Below, piece by piece: positions 13,318 through 24,823 of a DNA stretch of 64,000 nt. Location of the stretch: contig OZ025248.1 in the NCBI GenBank assembly GCA_964019135.1, positions 17,491,574 through 17,555,573 on the forward strand, given 5' to 3'. The DNA comes from Arenicola marina. Lineage: Eukaryota > Annelida > Polychaeta > Arenicolidae. Position 1 is the first letter of the stretch. The number at the start of each line of letters is the position of its first letter. Under the pieces are notes generated by a model. The model was not told the origin of the DNA. It saw only the letters and a list, made by a program, of their open reading frames with translations, and did no database searches. The position numbers and the translations under genes are program-made.

Positions 13318-13599
13318 TATATAATCTGGCATCTGGCATTATATAATGTTCTGGCATGGGGTTACCAAGCTGATCGTATAAGGCTATTGCATACCAAGGC
13401 GAGAGACAAGAGCTCTTACGTTTCTCATTCGGAACCATTATTTAAAAAAATTAGTATATTCAAGTTGGCTGACATAATGATTTACCACCAACTAAAATTA
13501 TATTACAAGTATCTCAACGGTGATCTGTCAGATTATTTGTGCAGAATACGTAAATTGGTACCAAATGTGTACCGATCATATCTTCTTATAAAGCGATGA
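13318..13599 (+). pseudogene. LINE ORF2 post-RT (thumb/linker) fragment
   Basis: The plus-strand translation has the landmark order seen just after the reverse-transcriptase palm in CR1/L2-like elements: a 'NVLAWGY' segment, a basic stretch, 'SEPLFKKISIFKLADI', then 'LKLYYKYLNGDLSDYL'. The frame ends within about 20 residues after this. It represents the protein segment immediately upstream of the minus-strand piece at 13082-13285, with some 15-30 residues between them lost. It is truncated at both ends and lacks the catalytic YxDD box, so it cannot be functional. Confidence 0.75.
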
Positions 13600-13600
13600 T

Positions 13601-14748
13601 ATGGGTCGGCATACACTGTCTTTTCAATACGAATCTGAGTGAACTTAAGCGGCCTTGTTGCGTAGCAACCCGAAAAATGTCGAACAGGGCGCCCAACAGA
13701 TAGGAGTGTCAAACTGTTTTTAATCTAGTGAAATATAAGCTGTGTTTCCATTATAACATATAATACTTACAGGAAAGCTTATGGATACATCTTGTGTTTT
13801 TGTTCCGTGAATAACAATGCCATAGAACCAACCTACCCCTGACAAAAGAAACGTTGACGCCGGGCACCTAAACCAACTCCATATGCATGCATGGTAAACG
13901 CATGCGAGAATCGGCTTGCTAACCCGTTACACCTAGTGACTATTGTTTACGATAGATATCGCCTTGGGTATCTGAAACGATCTATTTTCTACCTTTGGCG
14001 AAGTTGGTCTGAATGTATGCACACAAGTCTTGGTTATATATCAAGCAACTCTCTAATTAGCGAATGTTCTGGAAGGAAAAGTAAAATGATATGTCGAGGA
14101 TGGGCGGCGTGAGCGCTGGGGTGCAGTGGGGAGTGGCGGGGGAGATTAAAGCCATGTGGTGCCGTCTCTAGTGTAATGATCAGAGACAGGCACATGACTC
14201 ATTGATGTTGTCTTTGTCGCTTGTTGATATAGATTTCCGCCCTCGGCATGAGCCAGAAGCAAAAGCGAAGATCTCATACATGTTAATAAGAAGCATTGAG
14301 CCAGTGTATTAAAAAATACTGCTATTCAGATGTGATTCCCATTGACAAGTCACAGCTGACACCTCAAAGCAGACATTCTTATTATCCGAACTGGACTATC
14401 ATTGCTCAAAGGGACATAAAAGGCAAACCACGCAGAGCCAGTTGAATGGACCGGAGCCTAGGGACTACCGGAGAATGGACTGTTTGTGTTGTTCTTACGG
14501 CTGGAACTACACTTTTTTGAACAAGTGCGGTTGCCATGATGGCTGATAGACAAATGCTGCTAGAGGTACCATACCTTGTAACCACTGATATTAGAAATTA
14601 TGTCCCACCACACTCTCCACGTAGGTGGCGACACGGTGTCGTCAATGTCGGACTGTCTCTAGACCGGCCTCCGCAGTCAGCGACGTGTTGTTGTAAATCA
14701 TTGAGTCGGCGACCAGCCAGGAATCACTTCCCCTCAAGTCATAAAGTT
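13601..14748. other. No gene recognised
   Basis: No recognisable coding, RNA or repeat signature. The stretch is of ordinary composition up to the 26-bp array. Confidence 0.45.
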
Positions 14749-14878
14749 GGATCTGGCTGGTTCCCGGCGTCGCGGGATCTGGCTGGTTCCCGGCGTTGCG
14801 GGATCTGGCTGGTTCCCGGCGTCTGGGGATCTGGCTGGTTCCCGGCGTCTCGGGATCTGGCTGGTTCCCGGCGTCGCT
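14749..14878. repeat. 26-bp minisatellite (5 units)
   Basis: Five consecutive units with the core 'ggatctggctggttcccg' followed by 'gcgtcgcg' variants. Units differ only at the last 3-4 bases, so the expansion is recent. The period is not divisible by three, so the open frames crossing it on both strands cycle through phases. Confidence 0.9.
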
Positions 14879-15228
14879 TGGCTAATACAACGTCCCCAAT
14901 GAACCACAGCCAGGAAGGCCTGGCAGTCTGCAAACCAGGACGCTTCTGGTGGCTGTATATCTGCACTAATCATGATTTTATAAGGCATGCCTTGCAATAA
15001 CTCCGGCCAAAGAGGAAAACAAAACGTGAATGGTGTCATCTATGCATCAGTTGGATTGAAAATTAAAACAGCTAACCTCGGAATTTCGTGTGCAGCTAGT
15101 CGGCATAGTAGCCTTCTCGCCAGACCACCAGAATCTGCCACTGACAACGCTTGTACGTTGCTTTTACGTGTCTACAAAGGCCTGTGTGGACGATGGCTGA
15201 ACGATGCAGAGACGAGGACGCGTTGTCG
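14879..15228. other. No gene recognised
   Basis: Nothing identifiable lies between the 26-bp array and the duplicated block. Confidence 0.45.
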
Positions 15229-17000
15229 TTCAATGGGAGAAACAACAATTGTTACAGTTTCTTTTCAAAGATCTTCATCCCTATCATCCACATCAGCTTT
15301 CAATCCAGCATTTGTTCTATCTGTGGACCGTGAGGGGGACATTGGATAACGTCTAGACTTACTGTGGCCGAGGTAGCCTCAAGAGGACTTTTGTATACAG
15401 TATTATTGCCAGGACCGCGGCATTGACATGATCGACCTCACCCACTTACCGAGCCCTTAGTCTCTCGTCGGGGGTCCCAGTCAATTGGGGCGGTCCCAAT
15501 GACGTCACGGAGAGCCCCAATAGCTCTTCACACGACATGGGGCGACACCGTCACTCTGAATGCCTGGGTGGCCCGATGGTACAATCAGACGTCGCTTTAT
15601 TGTTGAATGAATTATGGGAAACAAGTTTTTTTCTGACTGACAAAGTCTTTAGAAATCCAAGATATTAGCTTCTACAACAGACTTAAAGGTAAAGTAAGTT
15701 ACATTCATATCACAAAATGAAACGGAATACTTAAGTTGCAACAAATCGGCTTCAGATTCGTCGTATTAAGCATACGTCTTCATGACGATCAAGTTCAGTA
15801 TTTCTTACGCTGCACAACAAGTGACACGAAGCTGGGTTCATGGGAAAACGTGTAGATGTCCCATTGAATGAATGAGCTATGGCGGCCAAAATATCGACGC
15901 CAAATCGTGTGATAAAACTCACACTTGGCTATTATAGACCGATTAGAAGGTCTGTAGTGCGACGGGAGGAATACCGGGTTCGGTTGAACTTTGAGTTGAC
16001 CTTGAGATCGAAGTCTCAGGTGGATGCGAACGCGATGTATATCATTGACTGGGGACTTTTTATTATCCAACACATATATTTTCTGCGGCCCTGAATGTTA
16101 CACCGCTCAATGATTATCAATGGGACAAGTCAGTGAAACACGGGGATTGCCCCCTCACCCCGACCTCTCTTTCACAAACACCAAAACAACTTATCGCAAT
16201 AAAATTTAATTCAATTTAATAGTACAGTAATAGAAATCTGGGTCGCCATCGATTATCTAGGTTATTCAAGCAAATACAACCGAGGTGATATATTGTCTGA
16301 TCCGTCAATGGCAGTCCTAGTGTTACAACCCACGTAATACAAACAATTTCTTTCTGGAAACCAACTTTTATCTTCTACCCTGTATCACTACTCTGTGGTG
16401 ACACTGTTTAATACCATTGCATGCTGTGAGAACATTGTTGTTAAAAATGTATTCACGGGAGTGGCTATCATTACCACCCTCTCTTGTTCAGGACCTGTTC
16501 GCCTTCTGATAGAGGACCGTGGATGGTATCCTGGTCGTATGTTGGCAGTCTGTGTGAATCCCTGGCCATCGCCGCAACCACCGTACCACTTGATGCGAGG
16601 TCGGAGGTCAATTATATGGTCCAAACCCGAAGGATGCCGGTGGTAGCGGGGCCAAGGGTCAGATGCGGCTGTGGAAGGGTCATTATTGCCCAGAGCCATT
16701 TGATGCGCCAGATAATAGGATATGTGTTGGAGACACCATCACAAGGTTTCCAATCACGCACCATCTGGCGGTGACCGTCGGAAGGTCAAAGGTCATCGCC
16801 GCTGACAAGGCAACGTCACATCCTTATCATGGTTGTCACCCACCACTCCTACAGATATGATTCCCGTGAAGGGCAGGTGAGTTGTCTTCCAAACAGATGT
16901 GTCTCATTCTGTGCGATGCCAGGAGGGGGCTAAGGGTGGATCCAGGAGGAGGGATGGGAGGGGATGGAGGCACGTACTTTGGATGGGCGCCCCCTCCCCC
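15229..17000 (+). repeat. 1.75-kb duplicated block, copy B
   Basis: Direct-orientation partner of 488-2240. Relative to copy A it carries small indels, for example an extra segment near 15860-15890 before 'aaaatatcgacgcc' and a shorter stretch near 16535-16560. Left homology begins at 'ttcaatgggagaaa' near 15231, and right homology ends around 16905-17000 in purine-rich sequence. Confidence 0.85.
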
Positions 17001-17175
17001 TCGTGTTTAAGACCCTCGCCATTCCGATTTTCATATATTTTTTTCAAACGTTCCTGATCCATCGTATAGTCGTTCCAAGACACATGAAGTCTCTGTGCGG
17101 TTATCAAGGATTGAATATTCCCACGAAATACAATAGTCCCTGAGAATAGTAGCTAAGGTGTTGCATACGGCGGTT

Positions 17176-17314
17176 GTAGCACATGCCGCTTGTAGCACAT
17201 GGCGCTTGTAGCACATGTCGCGTGTAACACATGTCACTTGTAGCACATGGCGCATGTAGCACATGGCGCTTGTAGCACATGGCGCTTGTAGCACATGGCG
17301 CATGTAGCACATGG
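17176..17314. repeat. 16-bp minisatellite (about 8.7 units)
   Basis: Repeats of 'gtagcacatggcgctt' with variants at the last six positions. Not divisible by three; the Cys/Met/His-rich minus-strand frames that cross it are phase-cycling artefacts. Confidence 0.9.
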
Positions 17315-18043
17315 ACGATTCTACCATATACACCAGTAAAGTCATTTAAAGCTTTAAACAGAAATGTCATTGACATCGGATAGCGCAGGCCTACAATTAA
17401 TGGATGTCATCGTATAAGAACATTATGTCATTCGACCTCCGTCTTTAATTTCCCGGTGGTGCTTTTAAAGGAAAAAGCTTAGGGGCCGCAATATAATATA
17501 GAAGTAAAACTTCTATATACCTCAGGTATTATATGTGCGTGTTGGCGTCGGCTAACCGCCGTCGCCACCGCCTTGTAATATGGCATTGCGAGAGCAATGA
17601 GGTCGCTGAGAAGAATGCTGAAAAGCGCTAGACTCGGTCGCTACTCTTGTCAGGTCTACCCTACACCATGGAGCTGGCATCTGCCGTTGTACCGCCTCAG
17701 TGTATGTTCCGCAGACAACAAATTGCCTCTCCAGTTGCAGGTTTTCTTTCTGAACACGAATGTACTGTGCTAAACATGGTGTCCGTCTGGACGCTGCCTT
17801 ATTTGTTTCTTGGAATCGGATACTGCATTCGGCGGAATTTAATAGCTTAATTGTTAATTGTTGAACTTCCCGTTGAGAGGCAGGTCCTGTATTTTTTCTT
17901 TGTATCTTGTCATGTCTTATGCCGCCGTTTTGACTATTGTCACTGGCGCAACAACACCCACCTCTCTCACTACTCCATTTGTTTGTTTATCTTCGCAGCG
18001 ACTTCCGCACGCACCCAGGTTGCTAAGCCGAGCGCCCACCCAT
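17315..18043. other. No gene recognised
   Basis: No recognisable gene or repeat between the 16-bp and 17-bp arrays. Confidence 0.45.
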
Positions 18044-18101
18044 TTGGGCGGTGCGCCAATTAGGGCGGTGCGCCAATTAGGGCGGTGCGCCAATTAGGGC
18101 G
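18044..18101. repeat. 17-bp tandem repeat (3.4 units)
   Basis: Three full copies and one partial copy of 'tagggcggtgcgccaat'. Each contains the palindrome-like 'ggcggtgcgcc'. The copies are almost identical. Confidence 0.9.
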
Positions 18102-18745
18102 CCGGAAGACGCCACGTGTCGCCACTCTGTCCGCCATTGCTGGCAGATTGCTTTGTCTCACCGGCTAATGCGGTTTGAGCACGATATGGTGCGTGACCAC
18201 AGCGGTAAATCTTGGCCAAAGGACAGTGTTAATGGGGGCATATCCTTATCCACGAAGTCATTAAATTTAGAATGGTTTGGATGGCAGTAGACGCGTTCCT
18301 GCAATATGGTCAAAGGATAGTGTAAATTTGTCTAGTTGTATGGGATGCCACATATGACATGGAGGTAAAAGACCCTGACGTAAAGAAACATGAGCCCAGT
18401 GTTTCTATATATCGTATGGGGGCTCTTCCCCGCAGGTACAGCTCCGGTCCATCGTGCACAGCCCCATGATCCTTCCCCCGGGGGAGGGGGGGGGGGGGGT
18501 TACTTGATGCTGGCTTTGGAGGGGTTCCGCGATAAAGCCCCCCCCACCCTCTTCTTCACCGACAAAATTCGGTAGGTCGTTTTCAGACCCCACCCCCCCC
18601 TCCCCCGGTTTCAATATCCACTCTAACGGGTTTTCTTTTTCATCATAAATGTCCACTCTATATGGTTATCTTTCTCATCACAAATATCTCCTCTCTCAGG
18701 CATCAAGGTTGCCGCGGAACACCCACACCATATTTGCATAAATTT
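18102..18745. other. No gene recognised; G/C homopolymer patches
   Basis: Holds a G run near 18481-18500 followed about 100 bp later by C runs near 18538 and 18589-18606, an arrangement able to pair. No gene was recognised. Confidence 0.45.
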
Positions 18746-19240
18746 GACGCCCCCGCATTGGTCGTGGCTTGGGGTCACTGCACTACAATCGTCTAATCAA
18801 ACGCCCAGGCATTGGTCGTGGCATGGGGTCACTGCACTATAACTGTCTAATCGGACGCCCAGGCATTGGTCGTGGCATGGGGTCACTGCACTATAACTGT
18901 CTAATCAGACGCCCAGGCATTGGTCATGGCATGGGGTCACTGCACTATAACCGTCTAATCAGACGCCCCCGCATTGGTCATGGCATGGGGTCACTGCACT
19001 ATAACCGTCTAATTAGACGCCCAGGCATTGGTCGTGGCATCAGGTCACTGCACTCTAACCGTCTAATCAGACGCCCCCGCATTGGCGTGGCATGTCGCAA
19101 CTGCACCATAACTGTCTAATCAGACACCCCCGCATTGGTCATGGCATGGGGTCACTGCACTATAAGCGTCTAATCAGACGCCCAGGCATTGTTCGTGGCA
19201 TCAGGTCACTGCACTGCAACCGTCTAATCAGACGCCCCCA
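18746..19240. repeat. 54-bp minisatellite (about 9 units)
   Basis: Nine units of 54 bp, each holding 'cattggtcgtggcat' then 'ggggtcactgcactataac' then 'cgtctaatcagacgccc'. The last segment contains a short palindrome, 'gtctaatcagac' (GTCT-aatc-AGAC). One unit (near 19081-19110) is degenerate and shortened. The period is divisible by three, so the plus strand reads an 18-residue repeat (MGSLHYNRLIRRPGIGRG); with no flanking coding signal I treat this as non-coding. Confidence 0.9.
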
Positions 19241-20061
19241 AGGTCAGACGCGCGCGCATTCATTCGGCTTGCCGACTGGTCCCTACAAAACAGCACGTGA
19301 CGTTAGAGTGAAGGTGCCGGCTGATTGAAAAGTAACTGTCTAGGCTGGTTTCATTGTTCCTAGATGTACCGGACATGACCGATCTGGACGTTTCGGTGAC
19401 ATTCGGCGTGGCCCTATCGGCAGGTTCGGAAGAGGTTGAGTACACCGGGCGGCATACCGGTGCTGGCTCAAAGAAACGCACCCAGTGTCGCTGCTTCAGG
19501 CCGAGGCATCACTTGAGTCCTCAAAAAGGTCTCGCGTATGCGCCATCGACTTGATGCGACAACCCAGTTATACACCCATGATTATCGTCTTCCCAGAAGC
19601 AGTAGTAATAGAACATGAACCCCGCCGGAAATCGACCATAACTGTCTCTCCCGATCGTACCAGTTCCGGGTTTGTCCTCTTCTATCATCGTTCCGGGCCA
19701 TGTTCTTCCACATAGAAGCCATAAGGGAACGCATGACGTATTTAGACTGCAGGTCACCTGATACAAGCGTTTTCATAAAAAGAATCGTCCCGACAATCTA
19801 TCGATACGAGGAATGATTCAAGGAACAAAATTACTGCAGCCTAAATATCTGTGAAAGCGTCGATATGTTTTGTGTCGCCCTCAGGCGGGAGATTGGGAAC
19901 TATGTGAGCACGAATGTGATGGCGGCAAGTGTCAACGAACAATGAATCAGGTTTTTTTTCCACTCAGCTCTGGGGTTTTTTTTTATCCCTCCAAATTGAT
20001 TTCGGATTATGCCTGTGGGCGGCCCACACATCACCGTGGGCGGCCATATTTGTTCGGAGCA
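19241..20061. other. No gene recognised
   Basis: No recognisable gene. T runs near 19951 and 19976-19984 precede the 40-bp array. Confidence 0.45.
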
Positions 20062-21373
20062 GGGGAATGGTTTACTCCAGGTGTGACTGGGTGTGACTGC
20101 ATTGAAATGGTTTACTCCAGGAGCGAGTAGGTGTGGCTGCATGGGAATGGTTTACTCCAGGAGCGAGTGGGTGTGACTGCATGGGAATGGTTTTCTCGAG
20201 GAGTGAGTGGGTGTGACTGCATGGGAATGGTTTACTCCAGGAGTGAGTGGGTGTGGCTGCATGGGAATGGTTTACTCCAGGAGCGAGTGGGTGCGACTGC
20301 ATGGGAATGGTTTACTCCAGGAGCGAGTGGGTGTGGCTGCATGGGAATGGTTTACTCGAGGAGCGAGTGGGTGTGACTGCATGGGAATGGTTTTCTCGAG
20401 GAGTGAGTGGGTGTGACTGCATGGGAATGGTTTACTCCAGGAGTGAGTGGGTGTGGCTGCATGGGAATGGTTTACTCCAGGAGCGAGTGGGTGCGACTGC
20501 ATGGGAATGGTTTACTCCAGGAGCGAGTGGGTGTGGCTGCATGGGAATGGTTTACTCGAGGAGTGAGTGGGTGTGACTGCATGGGAATGGTTTACTCCAG
20601 GAGCGAGTGGGTGTGCCTGCATGGGAATGGTTTACTCCAGGAGTGAGTGGGTGTGACTGCATGGGAATGGTTTACTCCAGGAGTGAGTGGGTGTGACTGC
20701 ATGGGAATGGTTTACTCCAGGAGTGAGTGGGTGTGACTGCATGGGAATGCTTTACTCCAGGAGTGAGTAGGTGTGACTGCATGGGAATGGTTTACTCCAG
20801 GAGTGAGTGGGTGGAACTGCATGGGAATGGTTTACTCCAGGAGCGAGTGGGTGTGACTGCATGGGAATGGTTTACTCCAGGAGTGAGTGGGTGTGACTGC
20901 ATGGGAATGGTTTACTCCAGGAGTGAGTGGGTGTGACTGCATGGGAATGGTTTACTCCAGGAGTGAGTGGGTGTGACTGCATGGGAATGGTTTACTTCAG
21001 GAGTGAGTGGGTGTGACTGCATGGGAATGGTTTACTCCAGGAGTGAGTGGGTGTGACTGCATTCGAATGGTTTACTCCAGGAGCGAGTGGGTGTGACTGC
21101 ATGGGAATGGTTTACTCCAGGAGCGAGTGGGTGTGACTGCATGAGAATGGTTTACTCCAGGAGTGAGTGGGTGTGACTGCATGGGAATGGTTTACTCCAG
21201 GAGTGAGTGGGTGTGACTGCATTCGAATGGTTTACTCCAGGAGCGAGTGGGTGTGACTGCATGGGAATGGTTTACTCCAGGAGCGAGTGGGTGTGACTGC
21301 ATGGGAATGGTTTACTCCAGGAGCGAGTGGGTGTGACTGCATGAGAATGGTTTACTCCAGGAGCGAGTGGGTG
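20062..21373. repeat. 40-bp minisatellite (about 33 units) with 200-bp higher-order period
   Basis: Roughly 33 units of 40 bp built from 'gtgtgactgcatgggaatgg' plus 'tttactccaggagtgagtgg'. Unit variants (gtgcgactgc, gtgtggctgc, ttttctcgag, tttactcgag) are ordered: 20161-20360 and 20361-20560 carry the same five-unit variant order and appear identical, giving a 200-bp higher-order repeat. A variant with 'attcgaatgg' recurs 160 bp apart at 21061 and 21221. The 40-bp period shifts frame every unit, so the 40-residue repeats seen in translation have no coding meaning. Confidence 0.95.
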
Positions 21374-22288
21374 TGCGGATGTGGTAGGTAGGTGAGATCG
21401 TGCGTGTATGTGGGCGTGCCCCTGCACCGCCAACCCGCAAATTCAGTGAACCCGGCTAATGCCAGCTATCAGTGTAACATGTTCCACCGTCATATTTTGG
21501 TAAATGACAAAGTACGTATTTGGGTAAGTTGAGAAGCAAACAAATGACCAATATCATTTAAGTTGAATTAGGGAGTGGCCGATGTCATTTAGCGATGGGT
21601 TTGCAAGACGGTATGAGGCTCAGGGGGATACCATACCTTCGGATGGTCATCATGCGGCTGTCAGCAAAAACAATCAGTGCTCTACTGAACATTGTCAGTG
21701 TGGTCTCACAATGCAGCCATTCGATACCACTTCCCCGTTTCTACTGAATCCTCATTTTAGGATGTCGCGGTATGATTTATTTCAATATATATCACGTCAG
21801 GGGTCCAGGCGTAGGTCCCCGACCTACAGCGATCTTCTCCGCCTTTGGGAAAAACTAATTTTCGTCAAATTTTTAATCATCATCCCAAGACAGGTTTAAA
21901 AGAACCAATCATCCCACCCCCCCTCCCCACCCCACCCCATAACCGACTATCCGCGATTCTATCGCCCGTATTCGCCTCAAACCCCCTCCCAAATGCCATG
22001 AAACAATTTCGTTCGCGACAAAATACCCCCCTTGTATTTATATCCTTCTAAGCAAGCCTATACCTCTATCGAACTATGCTAATTTCTAACGTGTCTCTGG
22101 CCTAGCAATTATATCCCCAAAGTACCCAGATCTCACCACACAATCTTGTCCTCCAACATACGCCTTACCCAGCAGAGGGCGTCCCGATAGGGATCTGCAG
22201 TCTTTCTGTTACGTTTAAAACAGGGTCAAGGGTAACCATCGTCATTATTCTTGTACATGAAAATTCTAGTCAAGCCCAGAGCTTCGTT
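21374..22288. other. No gene recognised
   Basis: Ordinary sequence with a C-rich patch near 21916-21945. No recognisable feature. Confidence 0.45.
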
Positions 22289-23148
22289 TTCGTTTTGGCG
22301 ACCGCGTGTTTCGTGTCGTATTAACGGATAGGCGGATAGCGTCAGCCTTATAATAGCGAGGCTGTGGGATGTGTGGCTGCAACCATGACAAATAATGCAT
22401 GTGAAGGTATATTCCCCCTCTCTTTCTCTCCCCCCCACCCCCTCTCTCTCTCTCTCTCTTGCTCTTGGAGTCACTTGATCACTTTCTGTGGAATCGTTCT
22501 GGAAGCTGCGTGTCCACACGTGGTCAGCTCACAATGTCATTACCCCCATTACCCCCACCCCCCGCCCATTCCACCTTCCCTCACAGTCATTACACAGTCC
22601 ATGCAGTGCAAACATACTTCCGGCTATTTGCTTAGGGCCATGTAATAGGAGCGAGAAGGGAACATAGCGCGCGAGACGACGACCGGGGGCGTAACGAGCG
22701 AGGTAATTTGGCAGAGCGAATGAGAGAGAGAGATAGAGAGACAGACAACGTAATTGACAATTGTTCCTCTGTCTCTTGGTTTTATCGAAATATGTGTCTG
22801 AATTGGCATTTGTTTTTTACAGACAGTCCTACATCTCGGTCACTGCACCACGTGACCGTGCCCAGACTGCAGTGTCGCCCCCTGGTAGGAGAGCCCACCC
22901 CGGCGGTGTCGCGGGGAATATACCTTCACATCAAACGTCCGATGATCAGAGGATTTTTTATTGAGTCAGGTGTCTGAGGCAGTCGACCGGGATCTGGTGG
23001 CTCTGAAACCTGTTATTTCGGTGAAGAATATAGGAGCATCGCCAGGATAGCGGGTCACAACGATGGACTGACTGCATACCCTGCATCCTACGGATCTATC
23101 GGCAGAGGGCGCACAGCTTAAGCTATAGTCTATCTGCCCCACGTCCTA
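22289..23148 (+). repeat. 0.8-kb duplicated block, copy A
   Basis: Direct-orientation partner of 51888-52696. Both start near 'cgttttggcgaccgcgtg' and end near 'ctgccccacgtcctattt'. This copy has about 40 bp extra near 22636-22672 and about 40 bp extra near 23056-23092. A CT microsatellite at 22441-22459 is replaced by a long C run in the partner. Confidence 0.85.
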
Positions 23149-24264
23149 TTTAAAACCATTCGTGGCCCCTCCATCGTTGAGGCCAGCCCTGAGGTTGGCC
23201 GTTAGGCTATGTGGGGCTGATGTGATGCAAGGAAAGAGCTCCCTCTGCTGGTAGAGTTGCATCTCATCACTCCGTCTACATCCTTGGACTTGCTCGCCTA
23301 TCTGACGCTGTGGGACTCAACAAGCGTTTTAAATCCGGATAAAGTCAATAAGCCGCTCGTTCCATATCGACGCCAGAGATTTGCGACTGCTTGCCTTCTA
23401 ACAAGTCGAAATTTGCGGCATGGAGAAAGTAGAAAGCACTTCTGTTAGTAAGCCTCCAGCCTATGGCTGGTTTTGGCTCTAGTTTTTTTTATTTAACAAA
23501 AACAGACCCTGGGATTTTTGACAACTGGATATAAACGTGTTTACGTCGTCGTATTTTCCGTCTCCACATTGCCCGTGGCAGTCCTGCCTTCCATGGTAAC
23601 GGCGTTGATGGGGACATTGAAGTGGACAAATGAGGGGACACTAATGTCGATATTTCTGATGCCCTTTAACAGCTTATTATGATGTCTTAAAATAACCCCC
23701 GGCGTGCCGAGTTGGCTTCATGCAGCCATCGAGCTGCGAAAACACGCTTCATGAAGTCGATATTGCCATCTTCTATGCGGGAAGACTCTACAAAGGGTCG
23801 ACTTGTTTGGCGCCGCCGCCGCCGCCGCCGCAGCAGCAGGTCAGGTCGATGGCCGCCCGGAGCCGCCTCAAGAGCTGCTGATTGGGGCGCGCAACGTGAA
23901 TAGGATATATTGCGGACGTTACGATATTGACATCAGTGTCTATTCTTTGCCGCCGATGAAGTTTTTGAATTCAATTACCAGCCATAATGCACAATTTGCT
24001 CCACTCGGTGGCGCCTCCTGCCTGTCGATGTACGCGTTATAACGCCACCGGGCGCCATGTTCCGAGCGTAATGATAACTGCCACTCACCCGTAACCGAGA
24101 CAACCTGACTAAAGTAAAGGTATAATTAAACCTACGTGGAGATGCTTGCTGATCATGATCATGTCTAATGGTTATTGCCGGCTATTAGACAGGGATGGGT
24201 AGTTGGGGAGGAGGGAAGTGGGTCACATAAAATACCAACCGATATATCTGAGTGGCAAGCCTGG
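23149..24264. other. No gene recognised; short GCC microsatellite
   Basis: Contains a (GCC)n run at about 23813-23832 running into CAG triplets. This gives an Arg-rich or Ala-rich frame, which I do not regard as a gene. Otherwise nothing identifiable up to the left end of the H unit. Confidence 0.45.
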
Positions 24265-24823
24265 GGGCGCTGGGCGAAGGGATTACAGGGGCAGTCTAAT
24301 AAGTTCCCTCTCGATTATTACCCCTGATATACACCCAGCGGTCGGTGTGTTTATCACACCTCCAGATTACCTAGCCCAGCAGTCCGCCGTCCCATCATCT
24401 CCCTTAATCTCTGGACATTGATTGAGCGAGTGGCAATACAAATCCACCAGATTTTATGCGGTGAAGTAACACAAATAACCGTTCGGGGTTCCCTCCGCCT
24501 GGATCCATCGAGGTACTCAAGTTGTCCTGCATGTCACACGAGCTTGTTAAGACGAAATATCAATATTTCGTCTTATGTAACTTGGTCTAGGACTTTTAGC
24601 CACTTCAATCTCGAGGTTTGTATATTTTTTTTTTCGTATCATCTTACTGTCCTAACGACAACAGCTATCGTTCATCAACTTTGATGGAAGTTGGACGAAA
24701 AACGTAAAAGTGCTAAGGCTTGCTTAATTTTTGTCCTAAAGAGATGCGACTAGCGTCAAAATGTTCCACTGATTAGGGGACACAACTTTAATATGGACCA
24801 ATTTTTTGCGCGTAGGAAGAAGT

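Larger units (their letters stand above)
13011..13600 (-). mobile_element. 5'-inverted, truncated non-LTR retrotransposon (LINE)
   Basis: Two pieces of the same kind of LINE ORF2 lie next to each other in opposite orientations. The extreme C-terminus is sense on the minus strand (13285 down to 13082), followed by about 60-70 bp of 3' sequence ending in a short run of 'ttta' units (13011-13022 as read on the plus strand). The segment just upstream in the protein is on the plus strand (about 13318-13599). The N-terminal ends of both pieces face the junction at about 13286-13318. This is the layout expected from twin priming during target-primed reverse transcription. Protein features fit a CR1/L2/Rex-type element, but the exact clade is not resolved. 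I did not find convincing target-site duplications. Confidence 0.75.

Noticed and set aside
20131..20936. Cys/Gly/Trp-rich frames in the 40-bp array
   Set aside because: A 40-bp period shifts reading phase each unit, so the 40-residue repeat is a translation artefact.
23712..23903. Arg-rich frame across the GCC/CAG triplets
   Set aside because: A triplet microsatellite explains the residue runs, and there is no recognisable flanking domain.
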